DNA of 64,000 nucleotides from the NCBI RefSeq assembly GCF_020524355.2, contig NZ_CP129019.1, positions 4,128,001 through 4,192,000 of the forward strand. The letters run 5' to 3'. Numbering within the stretch: the stretch's first letter is position 1; each line of letters starts with the position of its first letter. The notes below the pieces were generated by a model that was not told the DNA's origin, searched no databases, and was given only the letters and a program-made list of their open reading frames with translations. The DNA is from Mesobacillus subterraneus. GTDB lineage: Bacteria > Bacillota > Bacilli > Bacillales > Cytobacillaceae. Positions 1 to 10,248 of this stretch are shown here, in pieces. Position numbers and translations under genes: made by a program.

Positions 1-974
<974 letters not shown>

Positions 975-1115
975 AGTATGAGTTTAGCTCATAATTTAAA
1001 ACGTTGGCTAGTGATCAACTATATAATAGAAGTCACTATAAATATTGTTTGTTGACGCTTGTTTGTTTAGTTTTCAAAGAGCAAGTTGTTAGCGCCGCTC
1101 AGAAGCGACTTTAAT

Positions 1116-1145
1116 AATTTATCACATCACAGCGTTTAATGTCAA
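1116..1145 (-). promoter_or_regulatory. rRNA operon promoter
   Basis: On the minus strand TTGACA (1140-1145) and TAAATT (1116-1121) are separated by 18 bp, followed by the 16S leader. The leader from about 975 to 1080 is almost identical to the one in front of the second 16S gene (44201-44306) and contains the conserved pre-16S processing stem and boxA-like region. The rest of the 975-1341 interval holds no gene. Confidence 0.65.
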
Positions 1146-1299
1146 CAGCTTTTTTCGATTTATTTTTTCATCATCAAAATGTTGTTAACCTGTTCGCGAC
1201 TGTTTCTATATACTATCACCCGAGATGCCCAGAGTCAACATGTTTAAACCTTGAAAAAGTTGGTAAAAACTTCAGCTACTTGATTTTCCTCTATATATT

Positions 1300-1334
1300 A
1301 AAACAGCCGATCCCCATTCAGGAGACCGACTGTC
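1300..1334 (-). terminator. ptsG terminator
   Basis: Downstream of ptsG the minus strand forms a 13-bp stem (ACAGTCGGTCTCC paired with GGGGATCGGCTGT, with GU pairs) followed by TTTTAAT. It ends ptsG transcription. Confidence 0.8.
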
Positions 1335-1341
1335 TTCTTTC

Positions 1342-3405
1342 TTATTTAGAAATCTTAATAATATTCTCGTCCTTCACATCCACATTGCCCTTCTTGTTGA
1401 TAACAATGCTTTCCCCTTCAGAAAGGTTGGTGAAAACAATCGGAGTGATAATAGACGTCGCATTTTTCTTAATGTAATCAAGATCCACTTTCAATAACGG
1501 CTGTCCTTTTGTCACAGTGTCATTTTCAGAAACAAGTGTTTCAAATCCTTGTCCCTTCAGATTAACTGTGTCAATACCCACATGAATGAGGATTTCCCGT
1601 CCAGAGTCTGACAGAATTCCGATAGCATGCTTTGTCGGGAACAGGTTAACGATTTTTCCATCTACCGGTGATACAACTGTACCTTCAGCAGGTACGATAG
1701 CAAATCCGTCACCCATCATCTTGCCTGAGAAGACTTGGTCAGGCACTTCTGTGATCGGCAGGATTTCACCTTTAATAGGAGAAACAAATACATCTGCATC
1801 ATGATGTGTCTGCAATGCTTCTGGATTTACTTCTTCAATTTGCTGTTCAACCTCTGTTGCCTGGTTCGTTTCTACCGGACGAGGCCTTTTACCATTCATG
1901 ATATCTCTCATCTGACCTTTAATGGTCTCTGACCGCGGTCCGAAGATTGCCTGGATGTTGTTTCCTACTTCAAGAACTCCGGCAGCACCCAGCTTTTTCA
2001 GGCGATCCTTATCGACGTTGTTAATGTCATTAACAGATACACGAAGTCGCGTAATACATGCATCAAGGTGGGCGATGTTTTCTTTGCCACCCATTGCATC
2101 AAGGACTTCATATGGAAGGTCTCCAGCTTGTCCTTTTGCTCCGCCATCTTCCTGATCATCTTCCACTGCTTCACGGCCAGGAGTCATCAGGTTGAATTTG
2201 CGGATTGCGAAACGGAAACCAAAGTAGTAAATTACTGCGAAAACTAAACCAACCGGAATAACAATCCACGCATTTGTCTGAGGGTTGATTAAACCGAACA
2301 GAATGTAGTCAATCAGACCACCGGAGAAAGTCATACCAATTTTTACATTTAAAAGGTGCATAGTCATGAATGATAGACCTGCAAAGATCGCGTGTACTCC
2401 AAATAATACTGGTGCTACGAACAAGAATGAGAACTCAAGAGGTTCTGTGATCCCTGTTAAGAATGAAGTTAATGCAGCGGATACCATTAAACCGCCAACT
2501 ACTACTTTTCTTTCCGGACGTGCTTCGTGGTAAATCGCTAATGCTGCAGCTGGAAGACCAAACATCATGAATGGGAATTTACCTGTCATGAAAGTACCAG
2601 CTTCGAGATTTTGAACGTTATCTGCAATCTGTGCCATGAAGATACGCTGGTCTCCACGGACAACATCGCCAGCTAAAGTAGTATACTGGCCAAACTCATA
2701 CCAGAATGGTGAATAGAAGATATGGTGCAAGCCGAATGGAATTAATGAACGTTCAACCACACCAAAGACAAATGCAGAAAGTGTCAAGTTTGCGTGTACC
2801 ATGTTTTGCGAGAATGCATTCAGACCATTTTGGATTGGCGGCCAGATGACAAGCATTACTAATCCAAGCAGGATTGCTGTTCCTGCAGTGATGATTGGAA
2901 CGAAACGTTTACCTGCAAAGAACCCTAGATAGGATGGCAACTCAATTTCATAGAACTTATTGTAAAGAGCAGCGGCAATTATACCTACGATGATCCCGCC
3001 GAATACACCCGTTTGCAGGGTTGGAATACCGAGAATGTTTTGGTAGTTAAGACCGTTTACATCCTCTGGAGTGATTTGAAGAACAGTACCCATTGTCACA
3101 TTCATGATCAGGTACCCGATAATTGCTGCTAGACCGGCAACACCTTCACCGCCAGCCAAACCAACAGCTACACCGACCGCAAATAATAGCGGCAGATTGC
3201 CGAAGACAACATCCCCGTCCTTTTGCATAACAGCAGCAACCATATCAACACCGCTGTTATCTAAAAATGGAGCAAGCTCCAGCAAAGCAGGATTTCTAAG
3301 TGCGGCACCAAGAGCAAGCAAGATACCTGCAGCTGGTAATAGCGCAACTGGAAGCATAAGCGCTTTACCTACTTTTTGAAGAACACCAAAAGCTTTCTTA
3401 AACAT
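1342..3405 (-). CDS. ptsG: PTS glucose transporter subunit IICBA
   Basis: The product imports and phosphorylates glucose at the membrane, taking phosphate from HPr. The 687-residue protein has the IIC membrane domain first (about residues 1-410, many hydrophobic segments), then IIB with the phosphorylated Cys450 in [10 protein letters not shown], then IIA with His593 and the phosphorylated His608 in EILIHVGID. The length is normal for Bacillus PtsG. The start at 3405 (MFKKAFG) is chosen because AGGAGGT lies 7 bases upstream; an upstream in-frame ATG at 3462 lacks a ribosome site and would overlap the antiterminator. glcT lies upstream with a terminator/RAT hairpin between, so expression should depend on GlcT antitermination during glucose use. 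The IIC domain could take related sugars, but IICBA architecture plus glcT makes glucose the best call. Confidence 0.96.
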   Translation of the reverse strand: MFKKAFGVLQKVGKALMLPVALLPAAGILLALGAALRNPALLELAPFLDNSGVDMVAAVMQKDGDVVFGNLPLLFAVGVAVGLAGGEGVAGLAAIIGYLIMNVTMGTVLQITPEDVNGLNYQNILGIPTLQTGVFGGIIVGIIAAALYNKFYEIELPSYLGFFAGKRFVPIITAGTAILLGLVMLVIWPPIQNGLNAFSQNMVHANLTLSAFVFGVVERSLIPFGLHHIFYSPFWYEFGQYTTLAGDVVRGDQRIFMAQIADNVQNLEAGTFMTGKFPFMMFGLPAAALAIYHEARPERKVVVGGLMVSAALTSFLTGITEPLEFSFLFVAPVLFGVHAIFAGLSFMTMHLLNVKIGMTFSGGLIDYILFGLINPQTNAWIVIPVGLVFAVIYYFGFRFAIRKFNLMTPGREAVEDDQEDGGAKGQAGDLPYEVLDAMGGKENIAHLDACITRLRVSVNDINNVDKDRLKKLGAAGVLEVGNNIQAIFGPRSETIKGQMRDIMNGKRPRPVETNQATEVEQQIEEVNPEALQTHHDADVFVSPIKGEILPITEVPDQVFSGKMMGDGFAIVPAEGTVVSPVDGKIVNLFPTKHAIGILSDSGREILIHVGIDTVNLKGQGFETLVSENDTVTKGQPLLKVDLDYIKKNATSIITPIVFTNLSEGESIVINKKGNVDVKDENIIKISK

Positions 3406-3461
3406 AGGAATACCTCCTGAAATTTTTTCTCCTAAAGCGGTTACAAACATTAAAAAAAACA

Positions 3462-3552
3462 AATAAAAAAGGCATGAGAAAGATGTAGTGAAAGAAGCAT
3501 ACGGATATATTACCCATAAAACTACATTTCAATTACATTCTTTACTCATGCC
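3462..3552 (-). promoter_or_regulatory. ptsG leader RAT/terminator
   Basis: A long inverted repeat, GGCATGAG at 3545-3552 (sense) and CTCATGCC at 3471-3478, encloses further pairing (GTAAAGA with TCTTT, TGTAGT with ACTACA) and ends in TTTTTT. It lies between glcT and ptsG. By analogy with B. subtilis, GlcT binds an RNA antiterminator overlapping this terminator and lets transcription enter ptsG. Confidence 0.8.
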
Positions 3553-3585
3553 TGATCGTATCAGTAACACGTAAAAAATAATAAC

Positions 3586-4428
3586 CTATTTAACTTTTTT
3601 CTGAAGCCTTTGCAAATGCATTGTCAAATAGACAGCTTCAGCATCACATACTTGTTTTTTCAAAGTCTGCTGCATCACTTTAATGAGTTTCCACGAAAGA
3701 TTGTAGCACAGAGGGTATTCCTCTTTCAAGAGGTTTGCAAATTTTTCTGGTTCCTCTACAGTTTCTCCGTTATTAACTCTTTCAATCGTGAAACGTATAT
3801 GGCGCACGAGACGGGTGTAGTCAATGCCTTCTTTGTCGATGACGACATCCAGGTTTTCTTCAATCATTTGCACCAATTTTGTCACAAGCTGTGAGTGTCT
3901 GTTCACATCCGAAAGGCTTCGGTTCATTACCGCACTGTGAATATGAAGCGCGATGAAGCCTATTTCACCATCTGGAAATTCGATCCCTGATTTATCCTTA
4001 AGGAGCTGTACAACCTCTTTGGCGATTTGGAATTCTGTCGGGTACAGCGTCTTCGTTTCGACTAAAAATGGATTTTTGAAGTCCAATCCATTTGCAATTC
4101 GATTTGCGGCGAACATCAGGTGGTCCGTCAAAGCGACATGGATGTGTTCATTCAATTGGCTCTGAGTACTCTTTTTGATCAGCTCAATAGAAGAAATGAT
4201 GGCATCGTGGAGCTCGTTCTCGACGAATGGCAACAATTTGATATAGTTGGCTCGCTCTTTTTCATCCTTGAGGACAAACATTTTTTCAGCGTGCCCTTCT
4301 TCTATCAAATCTCCCTTTTTCCGGTTGAAGCCGATCCCCTTGCCAATCAGAATGACCTCCCCTAATGCAGGATGATCCGCAATCATGACATTATTATTCA
4401 ACCCTTTTTTCACTGCAATTTGGTCCAT
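3586..4428 (-). CDS. glcT: PtsGHI operon transcription antiterminator
   Basis: GlcT is a BglG/SacY-family RNA-binding antiterminator. The 280-residue protein has an N-terminal co-antiterminator domain (about 1-60, VKKGLNNNVMIADHP, KGIGFNRKKGD) and two PTS regulation domains with conserved histidines (ALTDHL near 105, ALHIHSA near 165, RLVRHIRF near 210, LTMHLQRL near the C terminus). Phosphorylation of these by PTS proteins controls its dimerization. It lies directly upstream of ptsG with the RAT/terminator between them, as in B. subtilis. A GGGGAAACAGG stretch precedes the ATG. Confidence 0.95.
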   Translation of the reverse strand: MDQIAVKKGLNNNVMIADHPALGEVILIGKGIGFNRKKGDLIEEGHAEKMFVLKDEKERANYIKLLPFVENELHDAIISSIELIKKSTQSQLNEHIHVALTDHLMFAANRIANGLDFKNPFLVETKTLYPTEFQIAKEVVQLLKDKSGIEFPDGEIGFIALHIHSAVMNRSLSDVNRHSQLVTKLVQMIEENLDVVIDKEGIDYTRLVRHIRFTIERVNNGETVEEPEKFANLLKEEYPLCYNLSWKLIKVMQQTLKKQVCDAEAVYLTMHLQRLQKKVK

Positions 4429-4527
4429 CCTGTTTCCCCGTTTCAGCTTGTTCTATGGGAATATCGTATATAAGGAAGATTTAGAAGTCAATCTCAAGCG
4501 TTGTTCATTCCTCCTTCAATATTTGGC

Positions 4528-4559
4528 AAAAAAAAAGATCCAGCCGCGAAGGCTGAATC
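4528..4559 (-). terminator. pbuG terminator
   Basis: The minus strand reads GATTCAGCC-TTCGC-GGCTGGATC followed by nine T, immediately downstream of the permease stop codon. It is a strong intrinsic terminator. Confidence 0.88.
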
Positions 4560-4566
4560 CTATCTA

Positions 4567-5898
4567 CTATTCTGTCAAAAACACAAAGTATAGAACGAAA
4601 ATCACAAAGAATAGATACATAATCGGATGAACTTCTTTCGATTTCCCTTTCACGAGCATCGTGATTGGGTAAAAGATGAAACCTGCTGCAATCCCCGTTG
4701 CGATACTTGATGACAGTGGCATGGAGATCATTGTAAGGAATGATGGAACGGCGATTTCGAATCGGCCCCACTCGATTTTTCCAAGAGACGAAACCATCAA
4801 GACACCAACGATGATCAAGGCTGGTGCTGTTACAGCCGGAGTAACGACTGACAGCAGCGGGAAAAAGAACAGTGCCAACAGAAAGAACCCGGCTGTTACA
4901 AGTGATGCGAAGCCGCTTCTTGCTCCTGAAGCTACACCCGCAGATGATTCAATATACGAAGTCGTTGTCGATGTACCGAAGATGGAACCAACAAGAGATG
5001 CAATCGAATCAGCGAATAATGCACGGCCAGCACGCGGCAATTTGTTATCCTTCATCAATCCTGCCTGGTTGGCAACTGCAACGAGTGTTCCTGCGTTATC
5101 AAAGAAATCAACGAATAAGAATGTCAATATAATACCGAGCATTGTCGATGTGTAGAAAGATGGATCTCCGAATGCAGTGAATACTGCACCGAAAGTTGGC
5201 GCGACGCTTGGAACTGCTCCAACTACTTTTTCTGGTGTATCAATTAGATTGAAGATCATTCCGACAATGACACTAATGATGATCCCGAAGAATACCGCTC
5301 CGTGAATGCCTCTTGTCAGCATGATGACAGTAATCAGTAAGCCAAAAAGCGCTAGTAAAGTATTGGCGTTTGTCAGATCGCCCAGCCCAACAAGTGTTGC
5401 TGGATTATCGACGATAATACCCGCGTTTTTCAATCCGATGAATGTGATGAACAATCCGATACCAGCTCCGACTGCATGCTTCAGTTCAACAGGGATGGCA
5501 TTGATCAATTTTTCCCGCCAGCCTGAAATCGTCAGGAGCAGGAAGAATACGCTTGAAATGAAGACTGCGGCAAGTGCATGTTGCCAAGGTGCTCCATGGC
5601 TTAAAACAACTGTGTAAGCGAAAAATGCGTTCAAGCCCATTCCCGGTGCAAGGGCGATTGGGTACTTTCCGATCAAGCCCATGATGATCGATCCAATAGC
5701 TGCAGCGAGTGCTGTCGCTACGAAAACAGCGCCGTAGTCCATTCTTAATGCCTCAGGCAGGTCCTGTACGTCTGCCAGAGTAAGTATACTCGGATTAACA
5801 ACAAGGATGTAGGCCATAGCAAGGAATGTGGTCATCCCGCCAATGAATTCGCGGCGATAGTTCGTACCCAGCTTCTCAAACTCGAAATACTTCTTCAT
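4567..5898 (-). CDS. pbuG: NCS2 family guanine/hypoxanthine permease
   Basis: This 443-residue membrane protein of the AzgA-like NCS2 family takes up guanine and hypoxanthine. It has about twelve hydrophobic segments and family motifs such as GGMTTFLAMAYIL, GMGLNAFFAYT, FVDFFDNAGTL and SFIESSAGV-like TTSYIESSAGVASG. The start at 5898 (MKKYFEFEKLG) follows GGGGGAA; the frame stays open upstream into the riboswitch leader, which is not coding. The leader holds a guanine-class purine riboswitch and a terminator, so excess guanine should stop expression. guaA, upstream on the same strand, has its own guanine riboswitch. Confidence 0.95.
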   Translation of the reverse strand: MKKYFEFEKLGTNYRREFIGGMTTFLAMAYILVVNPSILTLADVQDLPEALRMDYGAVFVATALAAAIGSIIMGLIGKYPIALAPGMGLNAFFAYTVVLSHGAPWQHALAAVFISSVFFLLLTISGWREKLINAIPVELKHAVGAGIGLFITFIGLKNAGIIVDNPATLVGLGDLTNANTLLALFGLLITVIMLTRGIHGAVFFGIIISVIVGMIFNLIDTPEKVVGAVPSVAPTFGAVFTAFGDPSFYTSTMLGIILTFLFVDFFDNAGTLVAVANQAGLMKDNKLPRAGRALFADSIASLVGSIFGTSTTTSYIESSAGVASGARSGFASLVTAGFFLLALFFFPLLSVVTPAVTAPALIIVGVLMVSSLGKIEWGRFEIAVPSFLTMISMPLSSSIATGIAAGFIFYPITMLVKGKSKEVHPIMYLFFVIFVLYFVFLTE

Positions 5899-5938
5899 TT
5901 TTTCATTTCCCCCTGAATAGTATTCAGGAAATAAGGCC

Positions 5939-5970
5939 AAAAATAAAACGCCTCGGGTTACCGGGCGTTG
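5939..5970 (-). terminator. riboswitch-controlled terminator of pbuG
   Basis: Sense reads AACGCCCGGTAACCCGAGGCGTTTTATTTTT, a stem with a U-rich tail between the purine aptamer and the pbuG ribosome site. It is the expression platform of the adjacent riboswitch. Confidence 0.82.
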
Positions 5971-6036
5971 ACTGAAGGGGTATAAGAAAGTCTGGTGGCA
6001 ATAGATTGATAGATTGCCAGCCATGGATTCTTCACC

Positions 6037-6101
6037 TCGTAGTCAAGCCATTTACGGTAGCTCGGTAGAAACTTTTGGGCCATATCCCCAAGATTATACG
6101 A
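6037..6101 (-). promoter_or_regulatory. guanine-class purine riboswitch (pbuG leader)
   Basis: The sense strand matches the purine aptamer core: P1 strands TCGTA and TACGA, the J2/3 motif GTTTCTACC, and the loop bases of P2 and P3. The specificity base in J3/1 is C (TTGACTACG), the guanine type; adenine aptamers have U there. The terminator at 5939-5970 follows. Ligand binding is expected to favour termination. Confidence 0.96.
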
Positions 6102-6161
6102 CGAATTATGACAAATTATTAAGTTCTGTTTCATTCTAACAGGACTTTTGCCCTTAGTCAA

Positions 6162-6190
6162 TAAAAAAAACGAACATTTTCATGTCCGTT
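6162..6190 (-). terminator. guaA terminator
   Basis: Sense AACGGACAT-GAAA-ATGTTCGTT followed by a T run, about 20 bases downstream of the guaA stop codon. The nine-base-pair stem has one GU pair. Confidence 0.85.
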
Positions 6191-6208
6191 CTTTAAAATC
6201 GTTCGTAT

Positions 6209-7756
6209 TTATTCCCATTCAATGGTAGCAGGCGGTTTGCTTGTGATGTCATAAACAACCCGGTTCACATGATCCACTTCGTTGACGATCCTTGTGGAGA
6301 TGATTTCAAGGACATCCCAAGGAATTCTTGCCCAGTCTGACGTCATCCCATCAATGGACGTAACAGCACGGATTCCAATCGTGTAATCATAGGTTCTCGC
6401 ATCGCCCATGACACCAACGCTGCGGATGTCTGGAAGCACGGTGAAGTATTGCCAGATTTCGCGGTCAAGACCGGCTTTTTTAATTTCATCACGGAGAATC
6501 GCATCTGATTCCCGAACAATCTCTAGTTTTTCTTCAGATATCGCACCCAGGACACGGATCCCTAGCCCAGGGCCAGGGAATGGCTGGCGCCAGACGATTT
6601 CATCTGGCATGCCTAGCTCAGTGCCAAGCGCACGGACTTCATCCTTGAATAATGTATTCAATGGTTCAATCAATTTGAACTGCATATCCTCAGGCAGTCC
6701 GCCGACATTATGGTGTGACTTGATGGTCTGTGCTGTCGCCGTACCGCTTTCGATAATATCGGTATACAATGTTCCCTGTGCCAGGAACTCAATGCCTTCC
6801 AACTTTTCGGCTTCATCGTCAAACACATAGATGAACTCATTACCAATGATTTTACGCTTCTGCTCAGGGTCGGAAACTCCCTCCAGCTTGCTGAGGAAAC
6901 GGTCCTTCGCATCGACTTTGATCACATTCATATTGAAGCCGTCAGCTAAATTTTTCATGACGCCTTCCGCTTCATCTTTTCGCAATAAACCGTGATCGAC
7001 GAAGATGCAAGTCAGCTGGTCACCGATTGCTTTGTGAATCAGTACTGCGACTACCGAGGAATCCACTCCCCCGCTGAGCGCACAAAGAACTTTCTTGTCA
7101 CCGACCAGCTGACGGATTTTTTCTATTTCGATTTCGATAAAGTTTTCCATCGACCAATTGCCTTCGCATTCGCAAACTTTGAAGACGAAGTTTTTCAAAA
7201 GATCATTTCCGTAAATCGAATGGCGCACTTCAGGATGGAATTGAACAGCATATAATTTGCGGCTTTCATCGCTCATCGCCGCAATAGGGCAGGATGGGTT
7301 GATGCCGTCCACCGTGAAACCTGGAGGTGACATCGTGACAAGGTCACCGTGGCTCATCCAGACAACCTGCTCACCCGGTGTGCCTTCAAATAATCTGTTC
7401 TGGTTATGAAGAGTCAACAATGCTTTTCCATATTCACGGTTCTTCGCCTTCTCGACCTTGCCGCCGAAATGCATCGTCATCAGCTGCATTCCGTAGCAGA
7501 TGCCCAATATCGGCAGTCCCAGCTCGAAAATCTCTTCATCACAGCGGAAGGCTCCCTCATCATAGACAGAGTTAGGGCCGCCAGAAAATATGATGCCCTT
7601 TGGATTCATTTCCTTGATTTCAGCTGCTGTAATCGTGTGTGGATGCAGTTCGCTGTAAACGCCAAACTCCCTGATCCGTCTCGTGATCAGCTGGTTATAC
7701 TGGCTGCCAAAGTCTAAAACAATAATCTTTTCCTGGTCTTGCAGCTCGGTTTTCAT
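6209..7756 (-). CDS. guaA: GMP synthase (glutamine-hydrolysing)
   Basis: GuaA converts XMP to GMP with ATP and glutamine, the last step of guanine nucleotide synthesis. The 515-residue protein has an N-terminal class I glutamine amidotransferase domain with Cys87 (GICYGMQ), His174 and Glu176 (FHPEVRHS), then the ATP pyrophosphatase domain with the PP-loop SGGVDSS at 228-234, then the C-terminal dimerization domain ending in TIEWE. The start is preceded by GAGGTGA. A purine riboswitch and terminator lie in its leader. It is the gene before pbuG, as in B. subtilis. Confidence 0.98.
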   Translation of the reverse strand: MKTELQDQEKIIVLDFGSQYNQLITRRIREFGVYSELHPHTITAAEIKEMNPKGIIFSGGPNSVYDEGAFRCDEEIFELGLPILGICYGMQLMTMHFGGKVEKAKNREYGKALLTLHNQNRLFEGTPGEQVVWMSHGDLVTMSPPGFTVDGINPSCPIAAMSDESRKLYAVQFHPEVRHSIYGNDLLKNFVFKVCECEGNWSMENFIEIEIEKIRQLVGDKKVLCALSGGVDSSVVAVLIHKAIGDQLTCIFVDHGLLRKDEAEGVMKNLADGFNMNVIKVDAKDRFLSKLEGVSDPEQKRKIIGNEFIYVFDDEAEKLEGIEFLAQGTLYTDIIESGTATAQTIKSHHNVGGLPEDMQFKLIEPLNTLFKDEVRALGTELGMPDEIVWRQPFPGPGLGIRVLGAISEEKLEIVRESDAILRDEIKKAGLDREIWQYFTVLPDIRSVGVMGDARTYDYTIGIRAVTSIDGMTSDWARIPWDVLEIISTRIVNEVDHVNRVVYDITSKPPATIEWE

Positions 7757-7837
7757 AAAGTCACCTCATTTAAAAAATAGAACGCGGAACTGGAATCGTA
7801 TGTAGTTAATATGCCCATATCTGCGTTTTTCCCCATT

Positions 7838-7890
7838 AAAAAAGCCAGAATCCTGCCGCCTCAAATAAAAGGAAAGCAGGATTCCAGCCC
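7838..7890 (-). terminator. riboswitch-controlled terminator of guaA
   Basis: Sense GGCTGGAATCCTGC pairs with GCAGGATTCTGGC and is followed by TTTTTT, between the aptamer and guaA. It is the expression platform of the guaA riboswitch. Confidence 0.88.
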
Positions 7891-7913
7891 GTTACGAACA
7901 AAAAGAAACCTGC

Positions 7914-7982
7914 CTTCATAGTCAAATCATTTCCGGTGATTTGGTAGATACTTTCGAACCATATTATCGAGGATATATGAAG
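7914..7982 (-). promoter_or_regulatory. guanine-class purine riboswitch (guaA leader)
   Basis: Sense shows P1 strands TTCATA and TATGAA, J2/3 AGTATCTACC, P3 AAATCA/TGATTT and J3/1 TTGACTATG with the C typical of guanine aptamers. J2/3 has GTATCTACC in place of the common GTTTCTACC. It feeds the terminator at 7838-7890, so guanine should switch guaA off. Confidence 0.93.
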
Positions 7983-8031
7983 GTTGATTCTATATAGTTG
8001 CAAACATTGTATCAGTATAATATTTTAGCGG

Positions 8032-10248
8032 TCAAGCACTAACTTTCCGAATCATGAACTCCCAATACTTTTTCGCATTCTGCCACATTTCTTCATCCAT
8101 ATCGCCTCGGTATAAATACTCTTCATACTTTTCTGTGAGCCAGCGCATCTCGTTTGTCGAGAAGAATGAGTCCACATAATTGGCATAGTCGCGCAGTGTC
8201 TGGACTTTCTCTCTCTTCAGCCCGTATCTTTCCAGCTGCATCAATAGAGCCATATAGGCTTTTTCCATATACTTGTTTTGCTTTTTATACTTATAGAGAA
8301 GGATATACAGGACAGGCAGCCATCTTCCTCTCAATCTATACATGATCGCGGAGAACACAGCCAGTACGAGTAATGTCAGGAAAATCTTCTGCAGATTATC
8401 CTTCAGGAATGCTCCTGCGTTTTTAAGGCCTTCGGAAAAAGAAACCTTTGGCTTGTCAACCTGTGCCTGCTCTTCTGGCAGTTCCGGCTTTTTAGGAGCA
8501 GCAGGTGTTTGATCTTCCTCTTCTTCTTGCCCCGTCTCATTTTGCGAGTCGTCTTTATTGTCATACTCAAATTGAACATTATTTGAAAAGCCTTGCGTCG
8601 GCTCAAATGGAACCCATCCGACACCTGGGAAATATCCCTCAACCCAGGAGTGGGCATTGTTGTTTGTGACCTCATAAAGACGGCGCCCATTCTCAAGTGT
8701 ATCGATATATTCGCCTTCCGTATAGCCCTTTACCCAGCGTGCAGGAATACCCACGGAACGCATCATGACAACCATCGACGTCGAGAAGTTGTCGCAATAG
8801 CCACGCTGAGTTTCAAACAGGAATTGATCGACATAATCCTGGTCCTCTTCTGGGACAGCAACAAGCGTTTGATCATATACAAAATTGTTTGAGCGGAAGT
8901 ACTTTTCAATCGCCTGCGTTTTTTCAAGCCAGGTCTCTTTATCTTTTGTTATTTCCTCAGCAAGCTCCACTACCCGCTCTGGAAGCTCAGCTGGTACCTG
9001 TGTGTATTTCGAGACGAAGGCAAACTCTGCTGCGAGTTCTTCAGGTCCCGCTGCCTTAAGCTTCTCTATGCTAAATACCGGGTGATTAAAGTTAAGCGAG
9101 TATGACCCAATCGAACCGGCTTGCCCGTCAGCAATCGATGTGATTTTCTCTGTTGCAGGATTAAGACTGAACTGGAGGGTGGAGTTCCCTGCAGATGCTT
9201 CTACTTCTGTCACGCCGAGCGGATAAACAAGGTGCGGATACCCAATCTTCGGGGTGACTCTGCTCGTGCGCTGTTCCGTTTTAACTTCCTCTTCAAAAGG
9301 CTGCATTGGAATATTTTGCTCAGGTAAAAATGCTACCGGCACCGCTGTGCCTTTTTCTGCAATCCAGCCTTTTCCCGTATAAACATCCTTTGTCTCAATT
9401 CGCCAGTAATGACGTCCATCTGCTTCCGCAGTAAAAACGACCCGGTCGTCTCCAATAAACGGACCCCCAAGTGCGGAATCATCTGTTCCATAGCCGACCT
9501 TTTTAACCCCTCCGTCCCCTTCGCCTGAATCCTGATTATACGAGGTAATGAACGGGACAGGGTCCGGCCAGATTGGATCAGGCTTTGGAGCCGCATAGCC
9601 AATCCCCACACTCAAGACAATCATGGCGACAAGGGGAATCATCCATTTTTTCGCACTTTTGATGCTCTTCTTCACTACTTCCTTATCGGCAATCCGGTAA
9701 TAAGCCAGCATTCCCATCACAGCAAAACCAGCTATGACTGTTCGGACAATCGCTGCGTCCGCTTCATAAGGACTGAATGTATCCAGCACCGTTATATAAA
9801 CCAGCGTCATGAAGAAAAATACAAAAATTTGTTTCCTGTTGATCAACCAATATTGAATCAGATAAGCCATCAGCCAAAGCAAGGTAAAGAACAACAATGT
9901 CCGAAACACATTCGAAATTTCCGTCCATTCTGCATTGAGGATGACACCTGAATTCACGATAACCTCATTGATGAGCTGGCCAAACCACTCCAGGCTGAAG
10001 AATGTTCCTTCATAATACATAAAGTGAACGGCATAAAGGACAATGATGACTTTAATGAGAGCTGACGGCAAAATCGGCATATTGAAGTAGGACATCATCA
10101 GCGAGACAAATACAAAACCAAGAAAAACACTTAAGTGGCCGGTATCTGTCAACTCTTCCAATGGTCGCAGCCACTCCCATAGCAGTAAAAAGCTGAAAAT
10201 ATATAGTAAAAAGAAGGTGAAGTCCTTTTTCGATTTATCGATCCTCAA
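8032..10248 (-). CDS. yebA: transglutaminase-like membrane protein (YebA/TgpA type)
   Basis: This 738-residue membrane protein has several N-terminal membrane segments (about 10-220), a large extracellular part with a transglutaminase-like core, another membrane segment near 640 and a cytoplasmic DUF4129-like tail. The core has Cys485 (GYCDNFST), His533 (NAHSWVEG) and an acidic third position Glu549 (WVPFEPTQ). Substrates are unknown; in related operons the protein is thought to act on cell-surface proteins. The TTG start overlaps the stop of the preceding DUF58 gene (TTGA), so the moxR-like, DUF58 and transglutaminase genes are translationally coupled. Confidence 0.9.
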   Translation of the reverse strand: MRIDKSKKDFTFFLLYIFSFLLLWEWLRPLEELTDTGHLSVFLGFVFVSLMMSYFNMPILPSALIKVIIVLYAVHFMYYEGTFFSLEWFGQLINEVIVNSGVILNAEWTEISNVFRTLLFFTLLWLMAYLIQYWLINRKQIFVFFFMTLVYITVLDTFSPYEADAAIVRTVIAGFAVMGMLAYYRIADKEVVKKSIKSAKKWMIPLVAMIVLSVGIGYAAPKPDPIWPDPVPFITSYNQDSGEGDGGVKKVGYGTDDSALGGPFIGDDRVVFTAEADGRHYWRIETKDVYTGKGWIAEKGTAVPVAFLPEQNIPMQPFEEEVKTEQRTSRVTPKIGYPHLVYPLGVTEVEASAGNSTLQFSLNPATEKITSIADGQAGSIGSYSLNFNHPVFSIEKLKAAGPEELAAEFAFVSKYTQVPAELPERVVELAEEITKDKETWLEKTQAIEKYFRSNNFVYDQTLVAVPEEDQDYVDQFLFETQRGYCDNFSTSMVVMMRSVGIPARWVKGYTEGEYIDTLENGRRLYEVTNNNAHSWVEGYFPGVGWVPFEPTQGFSNNVQFEYDNKDDSQNETGQEEEEDQTPAAPKKPELPEEQAQVDKPKVSFSEGLKNAGAFLKDNLQKIFLTLLVLAVFSAIMYRLRGRWLPVLYILLYKYKKQNKYMEKAYMALLMQLERYGLKREKVQTLRDYANYVDSFFSTNEMRWLTEKYEEYLYRGDMDEEMWQNAKKYWEFMIRKVSA

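Noticed and set aside
8403..8696. Minus-strand frame inside the transglutaminase gene
   Set aside because: Basic, low-complexity shadow of the linker of the real gene.
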